A DNA stretch of 64,000 nt from Myotis daubentonii (GCF_963259705.1 NC_081842.1:179245849-179309848), one strand, 5' to 3'. Shown: positions 42,770 to 53,930, numbered from the stretch's first letter. The notes: a model not told the origin generated them from the letters alone. Program-made: numbers and translations.

Positions 42770-43390
42770 TCACAGCACAATGGAAGGAGCACATGCCTTG
42801 ACGTTAGACATGCCTGGGTTTGAATCCTGGGTGTTAGGTTAGGTGGCTCAGGAGGCGGCGAAGGAAATGAAGAGAGTTGATCAGAAAAGGAAGGAAGGAA
42901 GGAAAGTTTATTGTGTCCCCGGGAGACCCATGTACCCCCAAGGACAGGGCACGTGGATTCACGCCAACAGGGAGGGGGGCACTTTTTTTATACTGAGTTT
43001 GGGTGAGGGGCGGGGACATGAGCTGAGGTATTCAGCTGAGGAAGTTTCAGCTGCAGGGGGTCAGCAAGGTATTCAGGAAGGAGTCAGTATCTGTGTTGGG
43101 GTCCTGGAGAAGCCAGTATCTGTGTCTGGCATGCTGATCTGTTAGAAATGCCAGGGGGAGTCCATTATCTCATCACACGTCTGCATGCATCTGATCCTGG
43201 GCTCTCTCCGACCTAACACTGGGGTTCTCAGCTCTGCCACTTGACTGATCTTTTGCCCTTGGACAATAAACTTCACATTTGAGACCTAGCTTCCTCATTT
43301 CTATAATGAGGGAAGCAATACCATCCTCATAACTTTGAGGTGAGGTTGAATGAGTTTATTGTCAGTGAAATGCATCACATAAAAGTTACA
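42770..43390 (+). repeat. MIR SINE interrupted by a solo LTR
   Basis: The left part (42770-42831) has GGTTTCACAGCACAATGGAAG and CTGGGTTTGAATCCTGGG. The right part (from 43219) resumes GTTCTCAGCTCTGCCACTTG, CATTTGAGACC, CTTCCTCATTTCTATAATG and TCATAACTTTGAGG. Together they form one MIR. Confidence 0.92.
42832..43218 (-). mobile_element. Solo LTR nested in a MIR
   Basis: A 387-bp LTR with 8-bp inverted ends TGTTAGGT / ACCTAACA and a perfect 5-bp target duplication CTGGG (42827-42831, 43219-43223). On the minus strand a TATA-like TATAAAAAA stands at about 42985-42993 and an AATAAA poly-A signal at about 42907, in the order promoter then poly-A. No internal proviral sequence is present. Class (ERV1 or ERVL) is not certain. 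Confidence 0.92.
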
Positions 43391-43669
43391 ACAAAACAAC
43401 AAAACACATAACTGAGAGTTCTACCATTAAGGAAAGTAGAATACAGGTATGTGTGTGGCTGGTAGAATTGTCCAGTGGAGAGACGGATGCTGGGCATGGG
43501 GCTGATTTCCCATTACCTGAGGAACAGCCTGTCAAAAGAGCCCACTTGTTATATGTGTGGCTCCAGAGGGAGAACCATGGCCAGTAGATGGAAGTTCCTG
43601 AAATAAAGATATTAGTTCTATTCACAAAAGAAATTTTCATAACACAGCCATCCAAGAAAGGCAATCCTG

Positions 43670-43905
43670 GACAGTCTGTGCCTGGGACCTGGAGTTGGGA
43701 AACCTCATGTGGAGTCTCAGCTCTATCCCTTACAAACTGAGTGACCTTGGACAGTTTAAACTCGAGCCCTCAGTATCCTTATCTAGGAGTTAGGGATAAG
43801 AACATTAACTCCCCAGGGTTTTGGGTGAGGAATAAATAAGATAATACCTGAAAATCCCTGTGCACAGCATGTAGTAAATATTCAATAAGTGGTAGTTAAT
43901 TACAA
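43670..43905 (+). repeat. MIR SINE
   Basis: GAGTCTCAGCTCTATCCC, GAGTGACCTTGGACAGTTT, GTGAGGAATAAATAAGATAA and AGCATGTAGTAAATATTCAA are in MIR order. Confidence 0.85.
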
Positions 43906-44619
43906 TGCAAGTAACAGGAATAGTTGCTAAAGGCCTTCCAAGGTGTAAGCTCCCTGTGGAGAGCCATTGGGAAGACGTGGCTTTGGAGGCAGCCTCAGGA
44001 GATGGCTTTGGAAGACAGCTCCCCATGAAGCTCAAAAGCAGGAAGCCTCCTGCTCTGTGTCACAAAGGAGAACTTTAAACATTTGGATGTCTCTCCTCTG
44101 TGGACCCCATTTCCCACTAGAAGAGAAGGGGGAGTGTCAGAGAACATGTGGTCCTCTGTCAGGGAGGCTGGAGAGAAGCCAGGGTGGGTGGTGAGGCCAG
44201 GGCATCCTCCCCTTCCTCCAAGGCCTAATAAAGCCCAGAGTAGCAGATACTCACAGCCACTTCTTTCCCTCTTTTCATTTTTGAGTCTTCTAAGGAACCA
44301 TACTAGAAACCTGTTTGGTTTTTTTCTCATTGAATCCTCACACCAGTCATTCACTCAGCCATTCTTTTAAAATTATTAATTTCTATTTAGGCTATTAGTA
44401 AGTACATGATATTTTCCAGGCACACTGGTAGGTTTTAGAATATAGAGATGAAATCACATATTCCCTCTCTTCAAGAAATACCATCTTGTAAAGGAATTTA
44501 ACTAGTAAACACAAAAGTTATAATATGGGTGTCATTATTTTCATATTACAGACCCATAAACAAAGGCTTAGACTGATATAAAGATACTAAAGCAGGTTTT
44601 CAATCTAATTTCTACTTTA
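43906..44619. other. No gene; old repeat at the end
   Basis: 44345-44560 carries an old 'CATTCACTCAGCCATTC ... GGTTTTAGAATATAGAGATG' repeat. Mirror frames at 43967-44370 are unsupported. Confidence 0.45.
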
Positions 44620-44996
44620 ACCCTGCCCTGAAAGCTGTAGTTTCCAAAGTTGCTTTATTGAACTATGCTCTTTTCAAATTGGACAATTGCATTGGGAAGG
44701 AGAGAAAGGAGAGGGAAAAAGACGGTAGACAAAGAGCAGAGAAATGCAATTTAACTGTCTCCCAGACCCTTTTAAGCGGCTGACCTTCATGCTTTTTGCA
44801 GAACCTGTTGGGGTGCCCAAATTACTAACATGTAGTTGGGAAATGTGTTTCTCAAATGCAAAGTAAAAACACCTTGCCTCCCAACTCTAAGATCTCATTA
44901 AATGAGCTAATTCACCTACTGCTTAATTTGCTAGAAGCCCTATGAGTAATTAGGCTGCTGACATCTTCCAAAATTATATTCTTAATTGTTGCATTC

Positions 44997-45011
44997 TTTT
45001 GCATCACAATG
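44997..45011 (-). promoter_or_regulatory. SOX-OCT composite-like motif
   Basis: TTTTGCATCACAATG differs at two positions from the canonical ATTTGCATAACAATG. From memory it differs at one from the NANOG promoter element TTTTGCATTACAATG. Octamer and SOX halves keep the direct-abutting spacing. Confidence 0.6.
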
Positions 45012-45143
45012 AAGCTGCCCAGCCTTCCTCCTAGACTGCCTTCCTCTTCTCCCCACAGCAGCTCCAGCTCCCTGCAGAAGAAAAGGGTGAGTTTTGCATT
45101 TTGCATACTTACCATGGTGAAGGTAATTAGTGGGAGATATTAA
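45009..45143 (+). other. Small open frame over possible splice signals
   Basis: A 44-codon ATG frame lies inside the candidate conserved block; its middle is Ser-rich followed by LQKKR. On the plus strand a strong acceptor (CTTCCTCTTCTCCCCACAG, ends 45058) and a donor GTGAGT (45087-45092) bound 28 nt. On the minus strand CACCATGGTAAGT (about 45104-45116) and TTTTCTTCTGCAG resemble splice sites of a 67-codon frame ending at 44912. None is proven; the block may simply be an enhancer. Confidence 0.2.
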
Positions 45144-45402
45144 TTAGAAACACAAGACCACCCTGGAGATCCAGCAGAACAGTGGAAACAGTGGATTTGG
45201 TTGTTTTCATTTTTCTGTGCTCAAGCTAGTCCTGAGCCCTGCAATCCTGCAGCTGCTGTTTTGCCAGGGTGAGCTTCTGTTTCTTGATATTGTTTGCAAC
45301 AATTTATAAGTGCTTATTGGAGCGGCGCTGCCTTGCTTTGGCTTGTAACCCACAGCACAATATTTCACTCTTGAGATGTTACATCCATTTGTTGCAGTAA
45401 AC

Positions 45403-45452
45403 GTGTGTGTGTGCATGTGTGTGCATGTGTGTGCATGTGTGTGCATGTGTGC
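45403..45452. repeat. (GTGTGTGCAT)n microsatellite
   Basis: Four to five units of GTGTGTGTGCAT-like sequence adjoin the candidate conserved block. Confidence 0.9.
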
Positions 45453-46290
45453 TTATACTCTGGGAAAGAGCAGCATTTTTCTTACATAAATAACACTACT
45501 CTGGGGAAAATGTACCCTGAGCCATCTCCCAGAGAGCCACTGCAAACACATTTTGGGCTCACTGTAGCTAGACTCTCTTCATGGCTTTGAATGTACTTTA
45601 GTACTTTACTGGGGCTTTCTTTGAGGTGATTATGAAAGAATAAGGAGGCTTCTGCAAGGAGAATTAGAAAGAAAGTGCTTAGGAGAAATTCTATTTTTGG
45701 GTTTCTGTGTGAGTGAGCGAGCCTCCAGCTGCTGACAGTGACATCCCTCCCACCAGAACAGTGGGGCTGGGGTCCTCCTTGGCAACTCTTATTTTGGTAT
45801 GACAAGTTCAACTGTGCCCTCACTGTCCTGTTCTTTCATTGCCCATGAGCCTCTGTTGCTCCTACTTCTGGCTACTGAGGAGCTGTTTAGCATTCATGCT
45901 TGTACTTTGGAAGGCAGTTCCGGGCCTGTGTTCTGCCCAGTGAGCTCATCGGCCGCCTGGGATTCCCATCATTCAATGCCCAGAACATGTTGGCCAGATT
46001 TCTCCCCCTGAATCTTTCAGTTCACTTGATACACTGGTTCTCTCTCCACCACAGGCCTTCTGTGTGGGCCTGACCATGACATTCAAGCCCTCAAGGCTTT
46101 TGTTTCCATTTCACATGTAAAGGGCAAGGCCTCTCTCAGCTACGGATTTCGGATTTCGTGGATGTGTGCATATTGGGTGTCAGGAATCTGGCTCAAGGAC
46201 ACTGAGCATTGGAAGGCATATCTCTCGGTTTTGCCTTCCTCGGGAAGAATGGCCAATGACCTAACTGAGTAATGAAGATGGACAAGAGGC
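45453..46290. other. No gene recognised
   Basis: Unassigned DNA. Frames on both strands overlap without coding support. Confidence 0.4.
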
Positions 46291-46294
46291 CTCA

Positions 46295-46525
46295 GGGTGC
46301 ACTGTAAGAGCAGGGATTTGGATCCACACGGACCTGGCTGCAAGCCCGCTCCACAATTTAAGAGCTCTGTGACCTGGGGTCCCTCCCCCTCTCTGAGCCC
46401 CTTTCTTTCTTGGTAAAGCAGGACCATGATGCCTGCCTGGAGCCCAGCCATGGAAATTAAATGAGAAAATGTTGGTGAAAGTGATCAACACAGTGCCTGG
46501 CACACACAGACTCTCAAGGAAGGAT
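46295..46525 (+). repeat. MIR SINE
   Basis: AGCAGGGATTTGGATCCACAC, TAAGAGCTCTGTGACCTGG, TCTTGGTAAAGCAGGACC, AAATTAAATGAGAAAATG and ACAGTGCCTGGCACACAC form a near-complete MIR. Confidence 0.85.
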
Positions 46526-46999
46526 AATTCTCCTCCGGTCCTTCGTTCCATCCTCCTTGAAGGGAGAAGGTGCCAGAATTGAACTAATGAAAAGAAATTA
46601 AAAGTTGTAGCCAGGAACAGACGGTCATGAATGGGTGTAAGGAAAATTGGGGAGCCTTCTGATTTAATGATGGTAGATAACTTTGTTCTCTCGAAGGCAG
46701 TTTAGGAAAGAGGAGGTGCATACCTTCTTCCTTGTCTGCAGCAGGGTTTCTTAACGATACTGAAACCACAACTATAACATCAAGGACTGTTTGTTGAGGC
46801 AGGCTATGGGCTTGTTAAGTGATATACTTAGTACACAGACTAGCTCTCATCCTGATACCAGCTTGCTGTGGCATTTTATAAAGAAACAAACACAAAGTCA
46901 AGTGTCTAAGAAGGAATGGAGCTCATCTTTGAATGGTTTGATTCCATAGCCACACTTCCTGTTCTGCCTCTGTCAAAGACAGGCTAGCAAAGCACAGTG
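46526..46999. other. No recognised feature
   Basis: Nothing supported. Confidence 0.4.
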
Positions 47000-47010
47000 G
47001 TCATTTAAAT

Positions 47011-47233
47011 CAGTGGTTCTCAACCTTGGCTGCACATTAGAATCACCTGGGAATCTTTTTACAATCCTGATTTCTGGGCCTCATCCTCCGGAAATTCTGT
47101 GTCTTTGTTACTAATGTTGTGGCCCCGCCCCATAACAAAGAAACAGAATTTCCCAGAAGATGAGGCCCAGAAATGAGGATTTTAAAAAGATTCCCAGGTG
47201 ATTCTAATGTGCAGCCAAGGTTGAGAACCACTG
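47011..47233. mobile_element. MER5-type hAT MITE, near-perfect palindrome
   Basis: The left arm CAGTGGTTCTCAACCTTGGC and its inverted copy at the right end flank a short GC-rich centre (TGTGGCCCCGCCCCATAAC). Over about 100 bases the arms differ at only about six positions. The 8-bp target duplication ATTTAAAT (47003-47010, 47234-47241) is perfect and itself palindromic, so symmetry extends from 47001 to 47243. Confidence 0.96.
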
Positions 47234-47309
47234 ATTTAAATGAACTGCACAGCTGATGCTTTGCTTCATACGGGCGCTTTACCTAAAACAGGTTGAGATC
47301 TAAATGGCA

Positions 47310-47385
47310 ATTCACCTTTGCATCCCCAATGTCTGGTGCATGGTAACTGCCCACTTCAATGCTGAATAACTAAATGAAAAAAAGG
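47310..47385 (+). repeat. L2 3' end fragment
   Basis: TTTGCATCCCCAATGTCTGG, GCATGGTAACTGCCC and CTGAATAACTAAATG fit L2. Confidence 0.5.
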
Positions 47386-47915
47386 TTAGATCTAACTTAA
47401 ACTGACCTCCAGGATAAACCCACACCAGACCCGAGGAAAGAACTGAACTCTGTATTCTGAAACAAGCTTTTTTATTAGTGGAAGAGCTCCCTGGTAGGTA
47501 GAACACAGCACCGTGATCCACGGCTCCAGGGCAAAAAATGAACCCTATCACAGACAGAAGAGAATTTTCCATCACCTGCAATTTTGGGGCTTGAGGTTTC
47601 ACTTGATTGCCAGAGTCAGCTCTTGCAGAGGGACATGGGAGCACTTTCAAAGAGCAGAGGGTAGAACTTGAATCTTACCCTCCTCTGTGCTCAGACTTCA
47701 CAAACTCACAGTGGCCTACATGGAGCTAGTCAGTAGCCTTTCTCTGTGGACCCGTGTTCCTCTCATCAAAATCCTGTGGACAGCTGATCCAAGTGCACGT
47801 TGTGGTAGGCTGTTCCCTAGAGTCCAGTGTCAGAATGGGCTCTCAGAACCACATATTTTCCTTGCGAACCAGGTGGGACATTTTAAAATAAAGTAGAAAG
47901 GTAAGTGGGGCAAGG
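47386..47915. other. No recognised feature
   Basis: No repeat or coding signal that I can support. Confidence 0.4.
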
Positions 47916-47924
47916 GAAGGGAAA

Positions 47925-48070
47925 CTCATCTTTACTGAACAGTATTCTGTGTTAGGCACCATCCTGGCATCTTCAGTAAAATAAGTCATGTCCTCTTTAC
48001 AGAGAACCCATGACAAACATGGTCCCCATTTTACAGATGAGGACGTTACTGCCTGTTTAGTCAAGAGGGC
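47925..48070 (-). repeat. MIR fragment
   Basis: TGTGTTAGGCACCATCCTGG, CCCCATTTTACAGATGAGG fit antisense MIR. Confidence 0.75.
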
Positions 48071-48175
48071 TCATTGGCTCAGTATTGAGTTTATCTCAGG
48101 GGACATGAGAGATGAAGGAAAAATTAGAACATGATTTTTCAGGGTATTGGTGATATTGTTTGAGCAAGGATGGGC

Positions 48176-48183
48176 ACACACAG

Positions 48184-48220
<37 letters not shown>

Positions 48221-48224
48221 ATAC
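48176..48224. repeat. (CA)n microsatellite
   Basis: About 45 bases of CA repeat with minor interruptions. Confidence 0.95.
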
Positions 48225-48299
48225 ATACATATATCTCCAAGACATTGAAGAATTACAGCCCCTACACACACATATATAGTCACATCACTGAGGTTAACC

Positions 48300-48854
48300 T
48301 ACTGCTAATATTACGTACAACTTCTTCCAGCATGTTTCTAAGATTTAAAAATTTTTATTAGATTATTACTATACACAAAATTTAGCATCCTGGTTTTTCA
48401 CCGATCCTTAATTCATTTTCCATATTATTAATTTAAAACCTGTAAACATAACGTTTATTAACGGCATAATTTTCTAACCAATGGCTGTCTCTTCTAATTA
48501 TTCTTCCCCTCCTTTTCCTCCTCCCCTTCCTGCTGCTGCTAGTACTTCTTATTTATAGCTCATATGGAGGGCTTGCAGTGCAGTAGACTCTGAGTTAAAT
48601 CCTTTCCTTGTAAAATCTCATTCAGTCCTCATATTAACTCTATGAAGTCGGTTCTGCTATTATCCCTTTAAGAGACAAATATGGAGATGAGGTATCTAAT
48701 GCACAGAAAGGCTAAACAACTTACCTAAGATAGTATGACTATTAAGAAGTAGTGGTTGTTTTTTGTTTTCTCAGGCTCTAGAACTGAAGTTCCTAACCAC
48801 TGCCATGTTTGTATTTTCAGGCTTATAGGTTGATTCCAGTCCTTCCCTATAGTA

Positions 48855-48908
<54 letters not shown>

Positions 48909-49080
48909 TTACTTTTGATTAGATTCTTAGAAGAGATTTACAGAAAAGGAATGACTACGTAACAGAATATGAATATTTTGAAGACTCTTAATATATCCAG
49001 CCAAACTGCTTTCCAAAGTCCTACCCACTTACATTTCTGCCCCCAATGTATGAGAATGCTAATTTCATCACATGTTTGTC
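48300..49080. repeat. L1M fragments with MIR and (TG)n insertions
   Basis: TTTAGCATCCTGGTTTTTC and AACGTTTATTAACGGC, and later AGATTTACAGAAAAGGAATG, AAACTGCTTTCCAAAGTCC and ATTTCTGCCCCCAATGTATG are typical old L1 text. An antisense MIR lies at 48550-48760 and a TG microsatellite of about 50 bases at 48857-48907. Confidence 0.7.
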
Positions 49081-49112
49081 AGAAATGAAAGGGTGATCAA
49101 AAGAAGCTAATG

Positions 49113-49422
49113 GCCCTGGTGGGTGTTGCTCAATGGCTAGAGCATCGGCCCACAGCATCTAAGGGCCATGGGTTCAATTCCTAGTGAAGGGCATGTACCT
49201 GGGTTGCAGGTTTGATCCCCAGCCCCAGTCAGGGTCAGGACAGGTGTTGGAGGCAACCAATCGATGTGTCTCTCTCATATTGAAGTTTCTCTCTATCTCG
49301 CTCTCTTTCTTGCTCTCTGTCTCTCTTCCTCCTCTCTCTCTTCCCTTCTTCCCTCCCTACCACTCTCTCTAAAAATCAATGGAAAAATATCCTCAGGTGA
49401 GGATTAACAACAACAACCACAA
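49113..49422 (+). mobile_element. Ves SINE, copy 5 (older type)
   Basis: GCTCAATGGCTAGAGCATCGG, GGGTTCAATTCCTAGTGAAG and GATGTGTCTCTCTCATATTG lead into a long CT-rich tail and AAAAATCAATGG, then CCTCAGGTGAGGATTAAC. Diverged from copies 1, 2 and 6. Confidence 0.9.
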
Positions 49423-49499
49423 AAAAGAAACAAATGACCCTATATGGCTAACATTTCAGACATGTACAGTATCTGAGAGTTCTGGAGCTCCTGGTTATT

Positions 49500-50075
49500 A
49501 TACTAGTAGGCCTTTGAGGGTCTTGGGGAAGGTAGAGAGAGAGCCAGTATAGGGTGGGGGAAATACTAGTAATGTGCATTAAAAATATTTCAAATCAGAA
49601 TATTTGGCTTTGAGACCCATCTCTACCAATTGTTGGCTCTGAGATTTCGGTCTCCCTGTTTAAATTACAACATTTTTTCCAGTTGTTGGGTGGGGGCATT
49701 GGTAGACTGGGGATTATGAGAGGCTTTGGGAAAGTGGAGTGGTTCAGTTGGGCCTTAGAAGTTGGGGTAGCATTTCAGTTGTTGAGGAGGTAACAGCAGG
49801 GCCTTGTGGGTAGAGGTGACTCTGGAACCATCACCTAGAAGGCATGGACAGTGGGAGCAATGCATACTCACAGAATGGGGCAGTGACTAGAGTCGGGGTT
49901 GGCATGGTGAGCTTGGGCAGGATGCCAAGAACCTTAAATATTATTCCAGGGATTTTGAATTTGGTTTATAGATAATGAGATTCAATCAGAGTTTGCTCCT
50001 GAGGGGAGCTTGATCAGATTTGTATTTTTAGGAGACCACCCTGAGTAAATAGGAAACTAGAGAATAAATGGGCAG
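49500..50075. repeat. Long ancient LINE-like fossil
   Basis: GGATTTTGAATTTGGTTTATAG, GAGCTTGATCAGATTTGTAT and GGAGACCACCCTGAGTAAAT belong to a mammal-wide old repeat whose other pieces are at 10.5 and 52.6-53.4 kb. I do not assign the family. Confidence 0.5.
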
Positions 50076-50269
50076 AGAGGCACTAGTCAGGCAAGGTCCA
50101 AATAATCGAGGCAAGATATGAACAAGTCCCAACTTTCCGTTCAGAAAGTAGGGTGCCTGTGGCTATCCGAGAAGTACAAACATCTTAGGAGGAGCCCAGC
50201 AGAGGGATTAATCCATTTCCACCCACAATAGCGGTCAAGGGACAGCATTTAGAGAAGTGAAATGTATCA

Positions 50270-50830
50270 AGTGGACATACAACCACCCTGCAAGGAGGGT
50301 AATCTTATCCCCATTTCAAAGATGGGTGAAATGAGTCTCTGGTGGCTCAATCAACCTACTCAACACTATGCAGATGAAAAGTGAAAATGTTGAAGTGAAA
50401 GCCACGAGTGTCAGACCCCAGATCTCACTCCACTCACTCCCCTTCAAAGCCTTTCAGCAAAAGGGTCTTTCTCCAGATGGACAACGATGGATGAAGAGAA
50501 CTCCAGGCTGGGAAAACAACCTGGTGAGAATCTGTGGTCCCATGTAAGCATGTACACACCTACTTTCAGGGAGCTGTATACACTGAAGTGAGCACTCAGT
50601 TGCTAACTGAGTGTTTATTATGTATCATGTGCTAGTCTTAGTGCTCAACACTTATTGCACCTTTCAATCTAGTCTGCGATTTACACATAGGTACGTATTA
50701 TCATGGCCACTTTAGAGATTATCAAATTGAAGATACAAAGAGTTAAGTGAGTTGCCCAAATTCATGTAGCTACGAGTGGCAGAGCCAGCCTTTCACATCA
50801 GCCACAGATGTCCTGCTTCCTGAGCTCTCA
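50270..50830 (-). repeat. Two MIR fragments
   Basis: First: CAAGGAGGGTAATCTTATCC to AGTGTCAGACCCCAGATC. Second: GAGTGTTTATTATGTATCATG, CAAAGAGTTAAGTGAGTTGC and GTGGCAGAGCCAGCC. Confidence 0.75.
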
Positions 50831-51479
50831 GCCTCTTGTGTGCAGTGTGGAGGCTAGGAGCCATTCTTCCCTGGAAACAACCTGGGAGGAAACAGTGGAG
50901 TACATCTATTTTTTCTTCCTCCTAAGAGGCTAGGAATGCCTTTGATGAGGACAGAGATCAACCAGGGAGACCTGGGTGTCACTCTGTTATTTTTTAATTT
51001 GTGACCATAATGGCCATTTCTGGAACTATGCCGTTGCTGGGGCACTGCGTGGGATGCTCTGAAGATCTCTCCTGTGCAGACCCTGCTGGGTATGCTACAC
51101 CAGGGGACTGTTTAGCAGAGGGAAGGGAGACTGATCTAGGGAGTGTTAGGAAACCAGAGGCAGCTGATTGGGGTAATTCAGATGACCTGGTAAGGGTCTA
51201 AACTGAAACAGTGGCAATGGGAGAGAGGAGAAAGGGACTTTCAAGAATAATGATAGACTCCATAGGACTTGGTGCCTCATTGCATGTGAAGAGCACAGGA
51301 AAGAGACCTTCGGGTGGTACCCACTTTCTGTCTCATCTTACTGGGATCCATGGATGACTTAATGCCTTGCTTGGCTGGAAAAGTATATCTTTATGAAGAA
51401 AATGTACCTATTGTTGGGGCCAGGAGCAATACACTTGTTTCCTTTTCCTGTGCAGAGAAAGCTAAACGTGTCAGGGTTT
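50831..51479. other. No gene recognised
   Basis: Unique or unassignable DNA. Confidence 0.4.
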
Positions 51480-51965
51480 TGCATGAATATTAAAAATCCA
51501 GACTCCCCCCTCCCCTTCCGCTTAAAGAGAAAGATGATTTTGCTCATAACTTTGACGAGCTTGATGAATGTTCGGATAGCATCCCAACATCGTGAACCGC
51601 CCCTGCACTGGGGAAATTATTAATATTTTACTGGTGGACTTGGTTGAGCAAACACAATAAAAACAGGCTCGGTGTCATTGCACACTGGAAAAGCAGATGG
51701 CAGTCGGAAGCAAAGCTGCATCCGGCAGTTTGAAATTTCAAATTACATCAATTTGAAGCTTTGCTCGTGCCTCAGGCAAGATTTCCCCTGAAATGAAGGA
51801 GACAGGGGAGGCGAACCCTTTCTATCCGGGCTGGTTTGGCAGTGGCTGCTGACTGGTGCATGGCTTTTGATGATGCTCAGTGGCCCCAGAGCTGGGAGTA
51901 TAATCTGGGAATGACAAACCAGAGAAGTCTCAGCTCATCAGCCCTGGTTCTCTATTCGTGCACAT
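51480..51965. promoter_or_regulatory. Candidate conserved non-coding block
   Basis: Repeat-free sequence with GGGGAAATTATTAATATTTTAC-like cores, AACACAATAAAAACAGG, AGCAGATGGCAG (a CAGATG E-box) and the partly palindromic TTTGAAATTTCAAATTAC. Looks like developmental regulatory DNA; unproven. Confidence 0.4.
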
Positions 51966-52149
51966 TCTGTGTAAAAACTTTCCCATTTTATCCCCGCCTC
52001 CCAACCTAGATAACGTATCCTTTAGGACACCGATCATGCATTGCTTGCTTCAGTTTATATGACTTTGTCAGCCTCACAGTCTCCTGCCCTCTCATCCTTA
52101 TCTCTTCCACTTCTCTCATAACACTGCCATCTTGGATTGCAAGATATAC

Positions 52150-52260
52150 TTTGGAGATTGGAGGCTGTGAGCTCTTTAGAGGCCGGGCGGGGTTTGTCTT
52201 CAGCACAGCAATTACAGTCCCTAGAACATGGCAGTCAATTAATGAATGGTAGTTTTGTTA
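52150..52260 (+). repeat. L2 3' end
   Basis: GTGAGCTCTTTAGAGGCCG, ACAGTCCCTAGAACATGGC and CAATTAATGAATGG are the L2 end. Confidence 0.65.
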
Positions 52261-52579
52261 TAATAATAATTACCAGATAAAATCAGCATATGCTGTATTT
52301 GTATATGCTTGTATGTAATAAACACAGAAGAAGCATAAATGTGTATATGATGTCTGGTATGGAAGATATGTGTGAGATGAAGGTAGGTGTGGGGTGTGGG
52401 CCTGTATACAGGGGATTTTCACATTGAATGAGGCATTTAAGTCAGCTAAAATCCTATCTATCATATCATATGAGGTTCTTTCAAAATATTCATTGTGGGG
52501 CCACCCTGCCTGGAAATTCATGGAATTGGTGATTTTAACGGTCTTCACATATAATTCGGATTGCCAGCCAAGATTGTGA

Positions 52580-53420
52580 GCCATTCATTAAATTGATAAA
52601 CATTTGTTGATTGCCTGATGTATGCTAGCCCTGTTATATGCTAGAACCTGGATACCTACTGGTGACCTAGACATAGTCACTGCCCTCGTTGTACTTGTAT
52701 TTGGGGGGGGGGGGGATAGGGGAGAGAAAAGAAGCAATTAAATCAATGACTACCCAGAAACTTTAAAATGGTACTGTTGTCAAGAAAATAAAATAGGTAA
52801 TGATTGGAGTGGTCAGGGACGTTCTCTTCGATGAGGGGATATTTGAGCTAAAATCTAAATGATGTATAGAGGACGGTCAAGTGAATACCTGGGGATGAGA
52901 CTCTGAGGAGGTGGGAACTGCAAACACGATGGCCCTGAGACAGAAGTGAGTTGGGTATGTTTCCTGAGCAGAAAGAGGCTAGTGTGCGTGGACTGTGAAG
53001 CATGGAGATATGGGGGAGTAAACAAAGCCAAAGAGAGGTGCAGGGGAGGGGGGGTCAGGTCCTACAGTGTGTTGCAGGAAAATTAATTTGGAATAATTGG
53101 GAAACCATGTTGGAAGGATTTGAAGTAAGGGGAGAAATGATCCCAGTAAGGATTTTCAAAGACCACTTTGTGTGTTGTCTGGAGAAGTCATTGCAGGGAG
53201 GCAGGAATGGTAGCAGAGGGACCTAATGGAGGCGAATGCAGTGTTCTGGGAGTAAGCGGTAATGACTTGGAAGAGGATGGGAGCAGGGGCGGTGGAGAAG
53301 TGAACGATTGGGGATAATTTGGAGGTAGATCTGGCAGGACTTCCTAATGGACTATGTAGGATTTAAAGGGAAAAGAGAAACTGAAGATAACACTCAGGTT
53401 TTGGAGCAAGTAGATGGACT
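52580..53420. repeat. Long ancient LINE-like fossil
   Basis: It begins TTCATTAAATTGATAAACATTTG, includes a poly-G run (52706-52717), then GGGACGTTCTCTTCGATGAG, GAAATGATCCCAGTAAGG and CAGGACTTCCTAATGGAC. The order corresponds to a common old repeat for over 800 bp. The 74-codon frame at 53002 is part of it. Confidence 0.6.
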
Positions 53421-53572
53421 GTGATGCCATTTTGTATGATACATATATGGGGGTTATTCAGGGAAATGTGTTTATTGTGGATTAGGGCTTTGTGCATTAG
53501 CAGTTGAAGTATATTCCATAAGGCTGTACAATGTGCATGTGCAGAATGTGTGTTTAGGAGAGATACTGTGCT

Positions 53573-53858
53573 CATTTCCTAAGGCTGCTGCAACAACTGT
53601 GAAAAACTTGGTGGCTAAAACAAACATAAATTTATTCTCTCAACAGTTTTTGAGGGCAAAAGTCTGAAATGAGTTCACTGAGTGGAAGTGAAGGTGTTAG
53701 CAGGGCCGTACTCCCTCCGGAGGCTTCAGAGGAGAATCTGTTCCTTCTCTTCCAGCTTCTGGTAGCTGCTGGCAGTCCTTGGCTTGGGGCCACACCACTC
53801 TAGGCTTCAAGGCTGGCATCTTCAAATCTCCCTCTGCTCAGTCTTCACAGATCACCTC

Positions 53859-53930
<72 letters not shown>

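Larger units (their letters stand above)
44620..45400. promoter_or_regulatory. Large candidate conserved block with SOX-OCT-like site
   Basis: About 780 bp without a recognised repeat. It contains GGACAATTGCATTGGG, CCCAAATTACTAAC, CTCATTAAATGAGCTAATTC, GAGTAATTAGGCTGC, GTGAAGGTAATTAGTGGG and GATATTAATTAG, plus the SOX-OCT-like site at 44997-45011. The high density of homeodomain sites in unique sequence makes this the best enhancer candidate after the 19.5 kb block. Confidence 0.45.
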
